This document shows, piece after piece, positions 26,988 through 37,009 of a DNA stretch of 64,000 nt. Position 1 is the stretch's first letter, and each line of letters opens with the position of its first letter. Made by a program: the position numbers and the translations under genes. The notes under the pieces are model-generated. The model made no database searches and had not been told where the DNA came from. It worked only from the letters and a program-made list of their open reading frames with translations. The DNA lies in NCBI RefSeq assembly GCF_012912105.1, contig NZ_QMEA01000005.1, positions 1 to 64,000 of the forward strand, read 5' to 3'. The DNA is from Brasilonema sp. UFV-L1. GTDB taxonomy: Bacteria; Cyanobacteriota; Cyanobacteriia; Cyanobacteriales; Nostocaceae.

Positions 26988-27827
26988 ATGACACCCAATT
27001 TGATGATTCGAGAACGCTGTTTTGAGTGGGGACAGCGAACATACCTTATGGGGATTCTCAATGTCACACCTGACAGTTTTAGTGATGGTGGCGACTTCAA
27101 TACAGCCACTACTGCTTTAGCACAGGCGCAAGCAATGGTAGCCGGTGGTGCTGATATTATTGATGTTGGTGGTCAATCAACTCGACCAGGGGCAGAACAA
27201 ATTACTCTTGCAGAAGAACTTGACAGAATTCTACCAGTGTTACAGGTACTGCGAAAAGAGATAACAGTACCAATTTCCGTAGACACAACAAGAGCAGCTG
27301 TTGCCAAAGCTGCTGTAGAAGCAGGTGCAGATATAGTTAACGACATTTCCAGCGGTACACTTGACCCAGAAATGTTACCAACAGTAGCAAAGATGAATGT
27401 GCCAATTATCTTAATGCATATCCGGGGAAACCCACAAACAATGCAACAATTCACCGATTATCAAGACTTGATGGGGGAGATTCATAGTTTTTTGGCAAAG
27501 CAAATTTTTGCAGCTACTGCCGCAGGTATTGACGAAGGAAAAATTATCATCGATCCAGGAATTGGCTTTGCCAAGAACTACGAGCAAAATTTAGAAATTT
27601 TGCGCCGCTTACCCCAATTGCGTCAACTCAACTGTCCTATTTTAGTAGGAGCATCTCGTAAAAGTTTTATTGGTCGCATTTTAAATCAACCAAACCCGAA
27701 AGCACGAGTCTGGGGAACAGCAGCGGCGTGTTGTGCGGCTATTTTTAATGGCGCTGATATCCTCCGAGTTCACGATGTCCAACAAATGCGGGATGTATCG
27801 TTGGTTGCGGATGCAATTTTCCGATAA
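26988..27827 (+). CDS. folP: Dihydropteroate synthase
   Basis: A 279-residue DHPS, the sulfonamide target, joining p-aminobenzoate to hydroxymethyl-dihydropterin diphosphate in folate synthesis. The motifs are MGILNVTPDSFSDGG (loop 1), IIDVGGQSTRPGAE (loop 2), SVDTTRAAVA, IVNDISSGT, PIILMHIRG, IIDPGIGFAK and LVGASRKSFIG. The length fits a single-domain FolP without HPPK fusion. It is on the same strand as tpiA, as in other cyanobacteria. Confidence 0.96.
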   Translation: MTPNLMIRERCFEWGQRTYLMGILNVTPDSFSDGGDFNTATTALAQAQAMVAGGADIIDVGGQSTRPGAEQITLAEELDRILPVLQVLRKEITVPISVDTTRAAVAKAAVEAGADIVNDISSGTLDPEMLPTVAKMNVPIILMHIRGNPQTMQQFTDYQDLMGEIHSFLAKQIFAATAAGIDEGKIIIDPGIGFAKNYEQNLEILRRLPQLRQLNCPILVGASRKSFIGRILNQPNPKARVWGTAAACCAAIFNGADILRVHDVQQMRDVSLVADAIFR

Positions 27828-27850
27828 TCTTCGCAAGTTTTGCCATCAAA

Positions 27851-28690
27851 CTAGGTAGAAGTTTTTTCTACATTTTTGCCATTACCTTCTTGAAATGTCA
27901 TCTCGGAAATCAAATCCATCATCTCACCACCTTTGCCTGGATCTACAAAAACAACTTTGGCATTATCGCTTTCACCCAGTCTGTAACTAGCATTAATGTA
28001 ATCTTGAGCCACAAGATACCGCAGAATTTCCTTGCTTTCAGGATTGGAACGTAAAGCATCAGAAATGATCTGCATTGAGGTTTTTGTTCCTTCTGCTTTC
28101 TTAATTGCAGCCTGACGCTGTCCTTCCGCTTCTAAAATCGCAGCACGGCTGTTAATTTCCGCTGCTCGCTGCTCTTCCATTGATTTGCGCACACTTTCAG
28201 GCGGTGTAATACTTTGAATATCTACTCGGAGAATGTTAACACCCCACTTTGTCGTTGTCCGATTCAACTCGCCTAATAAGGCATTGTTCATATTCGCTCT
28301 GGCAGCATTGGTTTCCTCCAAGGTGTTTTGGGCAATGATTTCCCGGAGTGTCGTTGTGGTTAGGTTTGTCAGCCCTTGTTGAAGATCGTCAATTTCGTAA
28401 AAGCTATCCTCTATATTTGTGATGCGCCAATACACAACACCATCGACTTCTAAGTAAATGTTATCCTTGGTGATCACATTCTGAGGCTTAATGTCTAAAA
28501 CCTGCTCTCGTGTTGTGTCCTCCATCACAATTTGGTCTAACAAGGGAACAATAAAGTTCAGTCCTGGTTTCAGTGTGCGATGCTTCCGCCCCAAACGTTC
28601 AACTAAAGCTTCATTTCCCTGATTAATAAGTTTTGCGGAGCCTAATGCATACCCTATAAGGACTAAGACTATAGCAATAATTGGTTCCAT
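27851..28690 (-). CDS. SPFH/band-7 membrane protein (stomatin/prohibitin-like)
   Basis: A 279-residue protein with one N-terminal membrane helix (about 3-20, IIAIVLVLIGYALG). The band-7 domain follows: NQGNEALVERLGRKHRTLKPGLNFIVPLLDQI and DVQSITPP-like ILRVDIQSITPPESV. A coiled-coil (EEQRAAEINSRAAILEAEGQRQAAIKKAEG) and a short tail complete it. Such proteins form large membrane rings that organise microdomains and modulate proteases or channels. The layout resembles bacterial stomatins of the QmcA type. It converges on folP with 23 bases between stop codons. There is no adjacent NfeD gene. Confidence 0.92.
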   Translation of the reverse strand: MEPIIAIVLVLIGYALGSAKLINQGNEALVERLGRKHRTLKPGLNFIVPLLDQIVMEDTTREQVLDIKPQNVITKDNIYLEVDGVVYWRITNIEDSFYEIDDLQQGLTNLTTTTLREIIAQNTLEETNAARANMNNALLGELNRTTTKWGVNILRVDIQSITPPESVRKSMEEQRAAEINSRAAILEAEGQRQAAIKKAEGTKTSMQIISDALRSNPESKEILRYLVAQDYINASYRLGESDNAKVVFVDPGKGGEMMDLISEMTFQEGNGKNVEKTST

Positions 28691-29238
28691 GTATTCTCCT
28701 ATTTAAAGCATTTGGCGGAATTAGCTGTAAGGACAAAGGTATTATCACCATGTCCTATATTTAGTCTAATGTCCAGAATGTGTAATGTTGATACCATAAG
28801 TTGCGGTACTAGGCAAGAGTTTGGAGAAAATGATACAAACTTAGCAATGATTGAGTTTGGACATGGCTATTAAATCATCAACACAGTTGCCTGTGCAAGC
28901 AATGAGGAGGTTCGCCTTGAGCGAAGAAGCTTAGGGGTGAAGTTCTTGTTAGAAGCAGCCCTACTGGCAGCGCGCCACCCGCTACTCATGAAAGAAACAC
29001 TTTTTCCCTTACACCCCCACCCCCTAAGCCCTGCGGGCACGCTGCGCGTTCGCCCTCTGGGCGTGCGCTTTGCGCATACGGGTGAATTCAAAATTCAATC
29101 CGGTGCTGCGCACCGCTAGCCCCGTAGGGGCGAAGCGCGCAAACGCTAACAAAATTCACGCATTAATACTTTTGACTTCTTACCTTATGGTTTTGACTTG
29201 TTTTGCCCCTACACCTCTGTGTTTCTTGAAAGTTCTTC
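28691..29238. other. Intergenic region with dense palindromic repeats
   Basis: From 28880 to 29160 there are many short palindromes: cgggcacgctgcgcgttcgcc, ggcgtgcgctttgcgcatacg, ccggtgctgcgcaccg and cccgtaggggcgaagcg. Frames on both strands through this stretch are repeat-derived. The region upstream of the SPFH gene (28691-28870) is AT-rich and presumably holds its promoter. Confidence 0.55.
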
Positions 29239-30447
29239 CTAAATTATCGCCCTAGTCGCCTTTAATTCGAGAATTTTCTCAATTACATCTTCCACGACTA
29301 TATCTGGTGTAGAAGCACCAGAAGTAATTCCTACAACTATTTCTCCATCAGGTAACCAGTTTTCTGTGATTTTTAAATTTCCATTTAATTCCCGATGTTC
29401 AATGCGATTTTCTGACAGAATTCGTGCTTCTCTATCGATGTGATAAGAAGGAATATTTCGCTCGACTGCAATTTGTTGCAATTGTGTTGTATTTGATGAA
29501 TTAAACCCACCAATGACTATCATCAAATCTAGCTTTTGTTGCACTAACTCCAACATAGCATCTTGACGTTCTTGAGTAGCGTCACAGATGGTGTTGAAGC
29601 TTTGGAAATGCTTATCTAACTCAGTAGGACCATACTTTTTCATCATCGTCCTTTCAAAGAGTTTTCCAATTTCTTCGGTTTCACTTTTGAGCATTGTGGT
29701 TTGGTTAGCAATACCAACCCGTTCTAAATCTTTGTCGGGATCAAATCCAGTTGAGCAAGCTTTACTAAATTTTGCTAGAAATTCTTCCCGATTTCCTCCA
29801 TTCAAAATGTAGTTAGCAACGTATTCTGCTTGCTGCATATTCAGGACAATCAGATATTTTCCTGCAAAAGAACTTGTAGCAACAGTTTCTTCGTGCTTAT
29901 ATTTGCCGTGAATAATTGATGTGTAATCGACTTTTTTGTGTTTTTCAACAGTATTCCAAACCTTAGAAACCCAAGGGCAAGTTGTATCAACAATTTTGCA
30001 ACCGTTATCGTTGAGCAACTGCATTTCTTGAACGCTTGCCCCGAAAGCTGGTAAAATAACAACATCACCAGAATTTACAACAGAAAAGTCTTTTTTTCCT
30101 CCATCAACAGGGATAAATCCTACTTCCATTTCGAGCATCCTCTGATTAACAGAAGGGTTGTGAATAATCTCATTCGTAATCCAAATGCGTTCAGTGGGGA
30201 AGTGTTTGCGGGTTTCATAAGCCATCGCTACAGCACGTTCTACACCCCAACAAAAACCAAAAGCTTGTGCTAAGTAGATGGTGACATCTCCCCTTTGAAG
30301 AGTATAGTTGTTATTGCGAATTTCTTGAATTAAACTGCTTTGATACTCAGACTGCAACTGAGTCGTGACTTCTGCTTGGTGACCAAATCCTTTACGATGA
30401 TAATTTTCTGAATGTTGGAGCGAACGTTTAAAAGCTTTGGTATCCAT
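29239..30447 (-). CDS. ispH: 4-hydroxy-3-methylbut-2-enyl diphosphate reductase
   Basis: A 402-residue LytB/IspH, the last enzyme of the MEP isoprenoid pathway, giving IPP and DMAPP. The three iron-sulfur cysteines are in [22 protein letters not shown] and [25 protein letters not shown] and [11 protein letters not shown] are conserved substrate-binding segments. The long form with an N-terminal extension and an insertion (about 400 rather than 310 residues) is the cyanobacterial/plant type. It supplies precursors for carotenoids and for the phytyl tail of chlorophyll. It has its own upstream region on the minus strand. Confidence 0.96.
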   Translation of the reverse strand: MDTKAFKRSLQHSENYHRKGFGHQAEVTTQLQSEYQSSLIQEIRNNNYTLQRGDVTIYLAQAFGFCWGVERAVAMAYETRKHFPTERIWITNEIIHNPSVNQRMLEMEVGFIPVDGGKKDFSVVNSGDVVILPAFGASVQEMQLLNDNGCKIVDTTCPWVSKVWNTVEKHKKVDYTSIIHGKYKHEETVATSSFAGKYLIVLNMQQAEYVANYILNGGNREEFLAKFSKACSTGFDPDKDLERVGIANQTTMLKSETEEIGKLFERTMMKKYGPTELDKHFQSFNTICDATQERQDAMLELVQQKLDLMIVIGGFNSSNTTQLQQIAVERNIPSYHIDREARILSENRIEHRELNGNLKITENWLPDGEIVVGITSGASTPDIVVEDVIEKILELKATRAII

Positions 30448-30832
30448 TGTTTTTTCTGTTTATGCTAAGTTGCCATTCTCTATTTTCTCGCGCAAAGGGG
30501 CAAAGAATCTTTTTGTGCATTTTCGCCTTTGCTCAGATCTTGTATCATAATGTTCGTCTGCCTCCGAAATTTATTTCGGAGGCTCAAAGTTCTAACATCT
30601 TGCACCAATCTCAACAAGCCGGTTGCAAAGCCGTTCAAAGTCTGAGAAAAAGGCGTACATGCCCAAAAGGTAGTCATTGCTTGACAACTACGTTTGTAAA
30701 CAAGCGTCTAAAGTCCTAAAACTACATGGATAAACGGTAATCCCACTATCTCCTCAAAAGCATCGGGGATTACTTTTTTAGTTATACTTCTATTGGTATC
30801 AGCATTGATCATTCTACCAGTGGAAGTTTATA
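30448..30832. other. Intergenic region with hairpin, no protein gene
   Basis: Contains a 9-base-stem hairpin, cctccgaaa (30561-30569) with tttcggagg (30574-30582), between ispH and the terminator at 30737. A plus-strand frame is low-quality and not supported as a gene. Confidence 0.5.
30737..30779 (+). terminator. Plus-strand terminator without an upstream plus-strand gene
   Basis: The stem gtaatccc (30737-30744) with gggattac (30766-30773) is followed by tttttta. The T-run is on the plus strand, whereas both neighbouring genes are on the minus strand. It could end a short plus-strand transcript starting in 30448-30736. Confidence 0.55.
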
Positions 30833-32254
30833 TTACTTGCTACTAACATTGACGCGCTCTCCAAACTCCTCATTATAACCTTCTTCCCCATGTTCATTGA
30901 TATCTAAGCCTTGCAGTTCAGCTTCTTCCTTCACCCGCAAACCAACTGTGACATCTAGAATTTTCAAAATAACCCAAGTTCCAACTGCAGCGATGATATA
31001 AGCAACGGCAACTGCTGCAATTTGTGTGATAAGTTGAGTTGGATTGCCAAACAACAAGCCATTTTTCCCTGCTGAGTTTACTGTTGTAGTTGCAAAGATA
31101 CCTGTAAGAATTGCTCCGACTGTACCACCTACGCCATGCACAGGAAATGTATCTAAGGCATCATCAACATTTAACTTATGCTTAAGACTCACTGCATAGA
31201 AGCAAACAAAAGCAGTTATGCTACCTATTAAAATCGCTGCTAACGGTGTAACAAATCCTGCGGCTGGGGTGATGCCCACTAAGCCTGCAACTGCTCCTGT
31301 TGCTGCCCCGACTGCAGTTGGTTTGCCGCGCAATGCCTTTTCCAGAATCAGCCAGGTTAAAGCCGCCGCCGCTGCACTTGTGTTGGTAGAAACAAAAGCG
31401 GCTGTTGCCAATGCACCAGAAGCCAGGGCACTACCAGCATTGAAGCCAAACCAGCCAAACCACAGCAAGCCTCCTCCCAGCAAAATGAAGGGGACGTTGT
31501 GAGGAGGGCTGAGACGTTCAGGATAGGTTTGGCGAGGTTTGAGGACGATCGCAGCTACGAGAGCAGAAACACCAGAACTGATGTGGACGACTGTACCACC
31601 AGCAAAGTCGAGAGCATTCCAGCCACCGTACAATCCCAACAACCCACCTTTAGCCCATACCATATGTGCTAGGGGACTGTAAATAAATGTTGACCACAAA
31701 AGCACAAACAAAGAGTAAGCAGTGAAGCTCATCCGCTCAGCGATCGCACCACTAATCAGTGCTGGAGTGATAATGGCAAACATGGCTTGGTAAATCATGA
31801 ATGCCTGATGGGGAATTGTCGGAGCGTACGAAACTACATCACTAGGATTTGATCCTCTGAGATAATTAGTTACCTCGTATCCGACATTATTCAAACCGAG
31901 CCACTGTAACCCACCGATGATAGCATTACCTGGAGCAAAGGCGAGACTATAGCCCCACAAAATCCAAGTCACTCCCACAATTGCCATGAGCACAAAGCTC
32001 ATCATCAGGGTATTGAGGATGTTGCGCGATCGCACAAATCCACCATAGAAAAATGCAAGTCCGGGTGTCATTAGCAGCACCAAAGCTGCTGAAATCAGCA
32101 TAAACGCTGTATCGGCAGCTGTTTGAGCATTAGAAATTGCTGCGTTGACATCAGCAGGTGCAGCGAAGGCATTGCCTATGAGTGGCTCTCCCAGAAGCAG
32201 TAGCGTTATAGCCCCAATGATCACAAATTTCTTTAACACTTGTTTTTGTTCCAA
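30833..32254 (-). CDS. amt: Ammonium transporter (Amt family)
   Basis: A 473-residue Amt with a cleavable-looking N-terminal segment (IIGAITLLLLGEPLIGNAFA) and eleven membrane helices. AFFYGGFVRSRNILNTLMMSF and GALATAAFVSTNTSAAAAAL are signature regions, with FAGGTVVHISSGVSAL (first pore His) and DDALDTFPVHGVGGTVGAI (second pore His). It conducts ammonia or ammonium across the plasma membrane. It is downstream of a second amt gene on the same strand, like the amt clusters of heterocystous cyanobacteria. An imperfect NtcA-like site lies upstream. Confidence 0.95.
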   Translation of the reverse strand: MEQKQVLKKFVIIGAITLLLLGEPLIGNAFAAPADVNAAISNAQTAADTAFMLISAALVLLMTPGLAFFYGGFVRSRNILNTLMMSFVLMAIVGVTWILWGYSLAFAPGNAIIGGLQWLGLNNVGYEVTNYLRGSNPSDVVSYAPTIPHQAFMIYQAMFAIITPALISGAIAERMSFTAYSLFVLLWSTFIYSPLAHMVWAKGGLLGLYGGWNALDFAGGTVVHISSGVSALVAAIVLKPRQTYPERLSPPHNVPFILLGGGLLWFGWFGFNAGSALASGALATAAFVSTNTSAAAAALTWLILEKALRGKPTAVGAATGAVAGLVGITPAAGFVTPLAAILIGSITAFVCFYAVSLKHKLNVDDALDTFPVHGVGGTVGAILTGIFATTTVNSAGKNGLLFGNPTQLITQIAAVAVAYIIAAVGTWVILKILDVTVGLRVKEEAELQGLDINEHGEEGYNEEFGERVNVSSK

Positions 32255-32667
32255 AACACCAACTTGTTTATGTTTATGAAATCCATTTGAGTAGCTTTTA
32301 ATACTTTTTTCTGTATTTAGAGTGACTCAAGTGATTTTTTTGAAAGACTATTAAATATATACTTTTTAGTGCCTTTGTCAAATATTTCTTGTCAAATCTT
32401 AAATACAAATATTAAACATTTATGCAAGGTTATTTTTTCTTAATTTTTTATCCATTAACGTGATTTGATTTGGATCTGATAAAATTTAGTTTTCACTATT
32501 ATCTGTGAAGCTTCTTTTTTACTTCCTTCGGAAGTTTAAAATGACCGAAAAAGAAAAAGTCAAAAATCCAAACTTTTGAATAACTAACACCCGTCTGTGT
32601 ATCAGAAGCAAAAGTCAAACAGACGGGTGTTTAATAAATGAATTAGCAGAATTTGACAACTAAAGCC
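32255..32667. promoter_or_regulatory. Region between the amt genes, with possible NtcA-like site
   Basis: On the minus strand 32326-32313 reads gtc-N8-tac, one base from the NtcA consensus gta-N8-tac, 59 bases upstream of the downstream amt start. The rest is AT-rich. A small hairpin (acacccgtctg near 32589, matched by cagacgggtgt near 32622) lies just after the upstream amt stop and may terminate it. Confidence 0.35.
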
Positions 32668-34212
32668 TTATGAAGTCGTCGGTAAATCTCCCGCACGCGA
32701 AACTCCTCCACTGTGGCTACTTGATTCGCTAAATCCATTGGCACTTGCTTCTTTAAGAAATCCACTGTAAGCTTCCATACCATGTTCGCCGATATCCAAG
32801 CCTTCAATCTCTTCTTGTGTTGAAACTCTGATACCTAAAGTCGCTTTGAGTGCTAACCAAAAGATGGTGCTGAGTAAGACGGTAATACCACCGACACAGA
32901 CAACACCAAGCAACTGAACAAAGAATTGTCCTAAGCCACCACCTGCAAATAAACCTTTTGCAGGACCAAGACCATCAGTATACCAAGGAAATGCTGCTAC
33001 ACCAGGACCGACAGAAAACAGACCAACTGCCAAAGTTCCCCAAACACCACATACGAGGTGAACAGAGGTAGCTCCCACTGGGTCATCAATACGGAGTTTG
33101 TCAAAGAAAGTGACAGCGAAAACGACTAAAATTCCAGCAATCAGACCAATGATGAAAGCACCGCTAAGAGTGACATAAGCACAAGATGCTGTAATACCAA
33201 CCAAGCCAGCCAAAATACCATTAATAATCATGGAAAGGTCTGGTTTGCCTAAATACAACCAAGCTGTGATGGTAGCAGCAATCCCACCAACAGAACCTGC
33301 TAAGTTGGTCGTTAAGGCAATGTGAGTAATGGCATTTGGGTCAGCAGCCATCGTTGAACCGGGGTTGAAACCAAACCAACCCAACCACAGAATTAAACAG
33401 CCCAAGGTAGCAATGCTCATGTTATGCCCAGGTAAAGCAACGATTTGCCCATCCTGATATTTTCCAAGGCGCGGTCCTAGGATTGCTGCTCCCATCAAAG
33501 CTGCCCAGCCACCAACAGAGTGAACCACTGTACAACCAGCAAAATCAAAGAAACCTCGGCTTGCTAACCAACCACCACCCCAAATCCAGTGTCCGGTAAT
33601 GGCGTAGGCAATACCTACGAGTAAGAGGCTGAAGATTAAGAAGTCAACAAACTTAATCCGTTCAGCAACTGCACCAGAAACAATTGTTGCGGCTGTTCCG
33701 GCAAACACGAGCTGGAACAAAAACTTAGCCGCCAGTGGTACGCCAGCCCATTTCAAAGCGCTGAAAACGCCTTTATATGCATCGTTGGTTGCAGGACTGT
33801 TATCTGCACCTTGCAGGAAAAATCCATTTAATCCAATAAACCCATTGCCATCGCCAAACATCAAGCCAAAGCCAATCGCCCAAAAAGCGACGGTAGCCAG
33901 AGCAAAAACAATCAAGTTTTTAGCAAGAACGTTGACAGCGTTTTTCTGGCGACAGAAGCCAGTTTCTAACATACAAAAACCGGCGTTCATGAAGAACACT
34001 AAAAAAGCGGCGATCGCAACCCAAAGAGTGTCAATCGCGACTTTGAGTTCTGCCGTGGTTGGTCCTGCTGGGGCAGGGGTTTGGGCAACTGCTGCATAAC
34101 CCCATGCCAGTACAATCAGACAAGCTAGAGGAATACAGGCTTGCCAGCTAGGAGATAACTGCTTAATGACAATACTCATTTTCTTGACAAATGAGTTATG
34201 TTGTGGATTCAT
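32668..34212 (-). CDS. Ammonium transporter (Amt family), longer paralogue
   Basis: An Amt of about 514 residues, larger than the neighbour and not a close copy. The N-terminal hydrophobic segment ([20 protein letters not shown]) resembles a signal sequence ending AVAQ. Core motifs include [42 protein letters not shown] (pore His) and [21 protein letters not shown] (second His). The C-terminal tail [15 protein letters not shown] carries the GxDxxEHG regulatory motif that PII proteins contact. The open frame goes to 34326, but its extra residues are Lys/Arg-rich and unlike any Amt leader; ATG 34212 or 34179 is preferred. It is first in a two-gene amt cluster. Confidence 0.94.
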   Translation of the reverse strand: MNPQHNSFVKKMSIVIKQLSPSWQACIPLACLIVLAWGYAAVAQTPAPAGPTTAELKVAIDTLWVAIAAFLVFFMNAGFCMLETGFCRQKNAVNVLAKNLIVFALATVAFWAIGFGLMFGDGNGFIGLNGFFLQGADNSPATNDAYKGVFSALKWAGVPLAAKFLFQLVFAGTAATIVSGAVAERIKFVDFLIFSLLLVGIAYAITGHWIWGGGWLASRGFFDFAGCTVVHSVGGWAALMGAAILGPRLGKYQDGQIVALPGHNMSIATLGCLILWLGWFGFNPGSTMAADPNAITHIALTTNLAGSVGGIAATITAWLYLGKPDLSMIINGILAGLVGITASCAYVTLSGAFIIGLIAGILVVFAVTFFDKLRIDDPVGATSVHLVCGVWGTLAVGLFSVGPGVAAFPWYTDGLGPAKGLFAGGGLGQFFVQLLGVVCVGGITVLLSTIFWLALKATLGIRVSTQEEIEGLDIGEHGMEAYSGFLKEASANGFSESSSHSGGVSRAGDLPTTS

Positions 34213-34946
34213 TTGTGGTGACTTTGCAGCTCGCCACCTATTTCTTGTTCTTGATTTGTTTTTGTTTGTGATTTTTCTGATCATTTTCTCAATCATCTTG
34301 AACCAAAAAAACATGTTGAGTATCAACAGCTAACGCTTGATGCTGAACAAGCTATTTGTGATATTTGGTATATAGGCAAGCTATCTGCTTAAAGTAACTG
34401 ATTTTCATAACCAGTAAGTGGTTGTTTGAAAAGTTAAGCGGTTATAAACCTGATGCTACCTCTGTAGCTATTACGAATATTAAAAAAATATTATGTAATT
34501 TCTGAAACCGTCAAGTCTACTTGCTTTAATTTTTAAGAATTATTCTTTGATTCTGAGCAAGTCAATACCTTAATCAGTCAATTTTTCCTCATTTTCAGAT
34601 AACTTTTGGAGCGGTGATGCATCGCTCCAAAAGTCCTAAGTAGAGTAAAATCAGTGGTTTTAGGGGTCAAATCAAAATTTTCAGAGAAAAATAACAACTT
34701 TTGTTCTTTTTTCTTTTACATTCTTACTTTTACTGGTTATCATTTGTTCCTACGCGTCAGACAGGAAAGCTTTGTACTGAGCCTTTATCAATCAAGCATA
34801 TTGCAAAGCATCTCTAAACATTGTCTTTTGATCAAAAAACCTCAAAAAAGTCAATACAATGATGAAATTTGTGATCTTAATATTCTGTAATTTTCAATAC
34901 AGTTTTTACCCGACTCATTACATTCTGTGTTCTGCGTTCTGCATTC
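34213..34946. other. AT-rich intergenic region upstream of the amt cluster
   Basis: Contains a small palindrome, gctac-N4-gtagc (about 34455-34468), and an aatattaaaaaaatatta stretch. No exact gta-N8-tac site was found. Plus-strand open frames here (34654-34890, 34859-35119) are AT-driven and lack protein features. Confidence 0.45.
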
Positions 34947-35474
34947 TTATTCTGGTGATTGCATTTGCCTTAAATATTGCTCGTAGCCAAGTTGTTCTAA
35001 TTTTGTTTGCTTTGCCATCACTGATTCAGACAAGTTTTGGCGGTATTGCTGCACCTTCAGTAGTAATTCGCTTTGATGAGTTGCAAGAATTTGTACAGCC
35101 AAAAGTCCAGCATTTTTAGCATTGCCTATAGCAACAGTTGCTACTGGTATACCTACAGGCATTTGTACGATAGAGTACAATGAATCAACTCCTTGTAAAT
35201 GACGGCTAGGAACAGGAACACCGATAACAGGCAGAGGAGTTAAAGATGCTACCATTCCCGGAAGATGAGCAGCACCACCTGCACCAGCGATAATCACCTT
35301 AATGCCCCGTTCGTGAGCAGATTTGGCATATTCCACCATCCGTTGGGGAGTACGATGGGCACTAATAATTGCGACTTCTGTAGCAATACCAAATTCTTCA
35401 CAAAGGGCGATCGCACCTTGCATAGTTGGTAAATCAGAATCGCTACCCATAATGATGCTGACAAGAGGAGTCAT
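34947..35474 (-). CDS. purE: N5-carboxyaminoimidazole ribonucleotide mutase
   Basis: A 175-residue class I PurE, converting N5-CAIR to CAIR in purine synthesis. [14 protein letters not shown] binds the phosphate, and [10 protein letters not shown] contains the catalytic His. [15 protein letters not shown] and [16 protein letters not shown] are conserved. Cyanobacteria usually keep purE separate from purK, as here. The frame extends to TTG 35480, but the ATG at 35474 fits the family start. It is divergent from nagA. Confidence 0.95.
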   Translation of the reverse strand: MTPLVSIIMGSDSDLPTMQGAIALCEEFGIATEVAIISAHRTPQRMVEYAKSAHERGIKVIIAGAGGAAHLPGMVASLTPLPVIGVPVPSRHLQGVDSLYSIVQMPVGIPVATVAIGNAKNAGLLAVQILATHQSELLLKVQQYRQNLSESVMAKQTKLEQLGYEQYLRQMQSPE

Positions 35475-35647
35475 AGACAATTCAAAATTCGCAAAATGAG
35501 GAGAAATTCAAAATAGGAATTTGACTTTCTGATTAACAATCATCTCCCAAAATGTGTATCAGTTAACATATGGGACATGATTTTTGATTCATCGTTGCCT
35601 GTTGCCTTTAAAATCAGGTCAGATTTTACTATCTTTTTGCTGACGTG

Positions 35648-36910
35648 ATGACCGAAGCAACACAAAGCTACACAGGTACTTCTGTAGACATTATCAACGC
35701 TCTTGTACCTGGTTATACAGATTTGCAGATACTCTGTGTTAACCCACAGGGCATAGTTGAACAAATTCTGCCAATGTCTAAAGTTCTAAAACGTGTTCCG
35801 CCAATTGACTTAAGGGTGTTGGATGTTGGTGGCGACTGGATTTCACTGGGCGGTGTAGATTTACAGATTAACGGCGCGTTGGGATTAGCATTTCCTGATT
35901 TATCAACAGAAAATGCTCACAAATTACCAGACATCTGTCAATTTTTGTGGAACGTAGGGGTAGATGCTTTTTTACCTACTCTGGTGACAACTTCGGTAGA
36001 CAAGATTCAGCGTGCATTTTCTGTAATAGCTGAGTATATGAACCTCAACCCCCCCTCCATACCCGAACTCCGGGGGAAAAGGGAAAGTGCGCAAACAGAT
36101 CGTGCGAAAATTCTAGGAGTGCATCTAGAAGGACCATTTTTGAATCCTCAAAAGCGAGGCGCACACCCAGCAGAACACTTGTTACCACTTAATCTTGAGG
36201 AAGTCAAAAGAGTTTTAGGAAATTATGCTCATCTTGTGAAAGTCGTAACCCTAGCACCGGAGTTAGATCCAACAGGTGAGGTGATTCCATATTTATGTTC
36301 TTTGGGTATCACTGTCAGTTTAGGACATTCCCAAGCGACAGCAGCAGAGGCGCAACGTGCTTTTGAACTCGGTGCAACAATGGTGACTCATGCTTTTAAT
36401 GCTATGCCACCACTACACCATCGCGAAAGCGGATTGTTAGGAGCGGCAATTGTCCATCCTCATGTTATGTGTGGTTTGATTGCGGATGGTCAGCACGTTT
36501 CACCAATTATGCTGCAAATTCTACTACGCGCTAGTACTCCTCTTGTTTCTCAAGATAGGGAAAGGGAGATACGCGAACAAAAACTTTTCCTTGTGAGTGA
36601 TGCTCTTGCTCCTCTAGGATTGCACGATGGGGTGTATCCTTGGGATAATCGACAAATTGAAGTGAAAGACGGAACTGCACGACTTTTGGATGGAACTTTA
36701 TCGGGAACGACTTTACCTTTATTGGTAGGTGTGCAAAATTTGGTAAAGTGGGGAATCTGTGATGTCCAAAGGGCGATCGCACTCTCAACAATCACACCTC
36801 GAAGTGCGATTGGTTTATCAGCTATTCTGTGTGGTGCTTGTGCTAGTCAATTACTGCGTTGGCATTTGGATGAATCTACACAAGAACTTTCATGGCAACG
36901 GATTATGTAG
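35648..36910 (+). CDS. nagA: N-acetylglucosamine-6-phosphate deacetylase
   Basis: A 420-residue amidohydrolase removing acetate from GlcNAc-6-P in aminosugar recycling. Motifs are GVDLQINGALGLAF, LGVHLEGPFLNPQKRGAHP (metal Glu), LGHSQATAAEA and MVTHAFNAMPPLHHRE. LVSDALAPLG supplies the catalytic Asp. Two stretches are not expected in the family: about residues 133-147 (NPPSIPELRGKRES; DNA with ccccccct and ccggggg arms near 36049-36076) and about 297-311 (VSQDREREIREQK). Both look like in-frame repeat insertions in surface loops. The start is GTG 35645 or ATG 35648; ATG was chosen. It is divergent from purE. Confidence 0.92.
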   Translation: MTEATQSYTGTSVDIINALVPGYTDLQILCVNPQGIVEQILPMSKVLKRVPPIDLRVLDVGGDWISLGGVDLQINGALGLAFPDLSTENAHKLPDICQFLWNVGVDAFLPTLVTTSVDKIQRAFSVIAEYMNLNPPSIPELRGKRESAQTDRAKILGVHLEGPFLNPQKRGAHPAEHLLPLNLEEVKRVLGNYAHLVKVVTLAPELDPTGEVIPYLCSLGITVSLGHSQATAAEAQRAFELGATMVTHAFNAMPPLHHRESGLLGAAIVHPHVMCGLIADGQHVSPIMLQILLRASTPLVSQDREREIREQKLFLVSDALAPLGLHDGVYPWDNRQIEVKDGTARLLDGTLSGTTLPLLVGVQNLVKWGICDVQRAIALSTITPRSAIGLSAILCGACASQLLRWHLDESTQELSWQRIM

Positions 36911-37009
36911 GGGATGTGCGTAGCGGTTGCTTTGATTGTCCCACAGATCACTCATCCGTTACCTCACATGGTACTTTTATGCTTTGGGAAACCTTGAAAG
37001 TTGAGTTTC

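Noticed and set aside
34213-34500. NtcA box upstream of the first amt gene
   Set aside because: gta and tac half-sites occur with N5 spacing only; no gta-N8-tac found.
34654-35119. Two plus-strand frames upstream of purE
   Set aside because: One is AT-rich filler and the other is antisense to purE; neither has family motifs.
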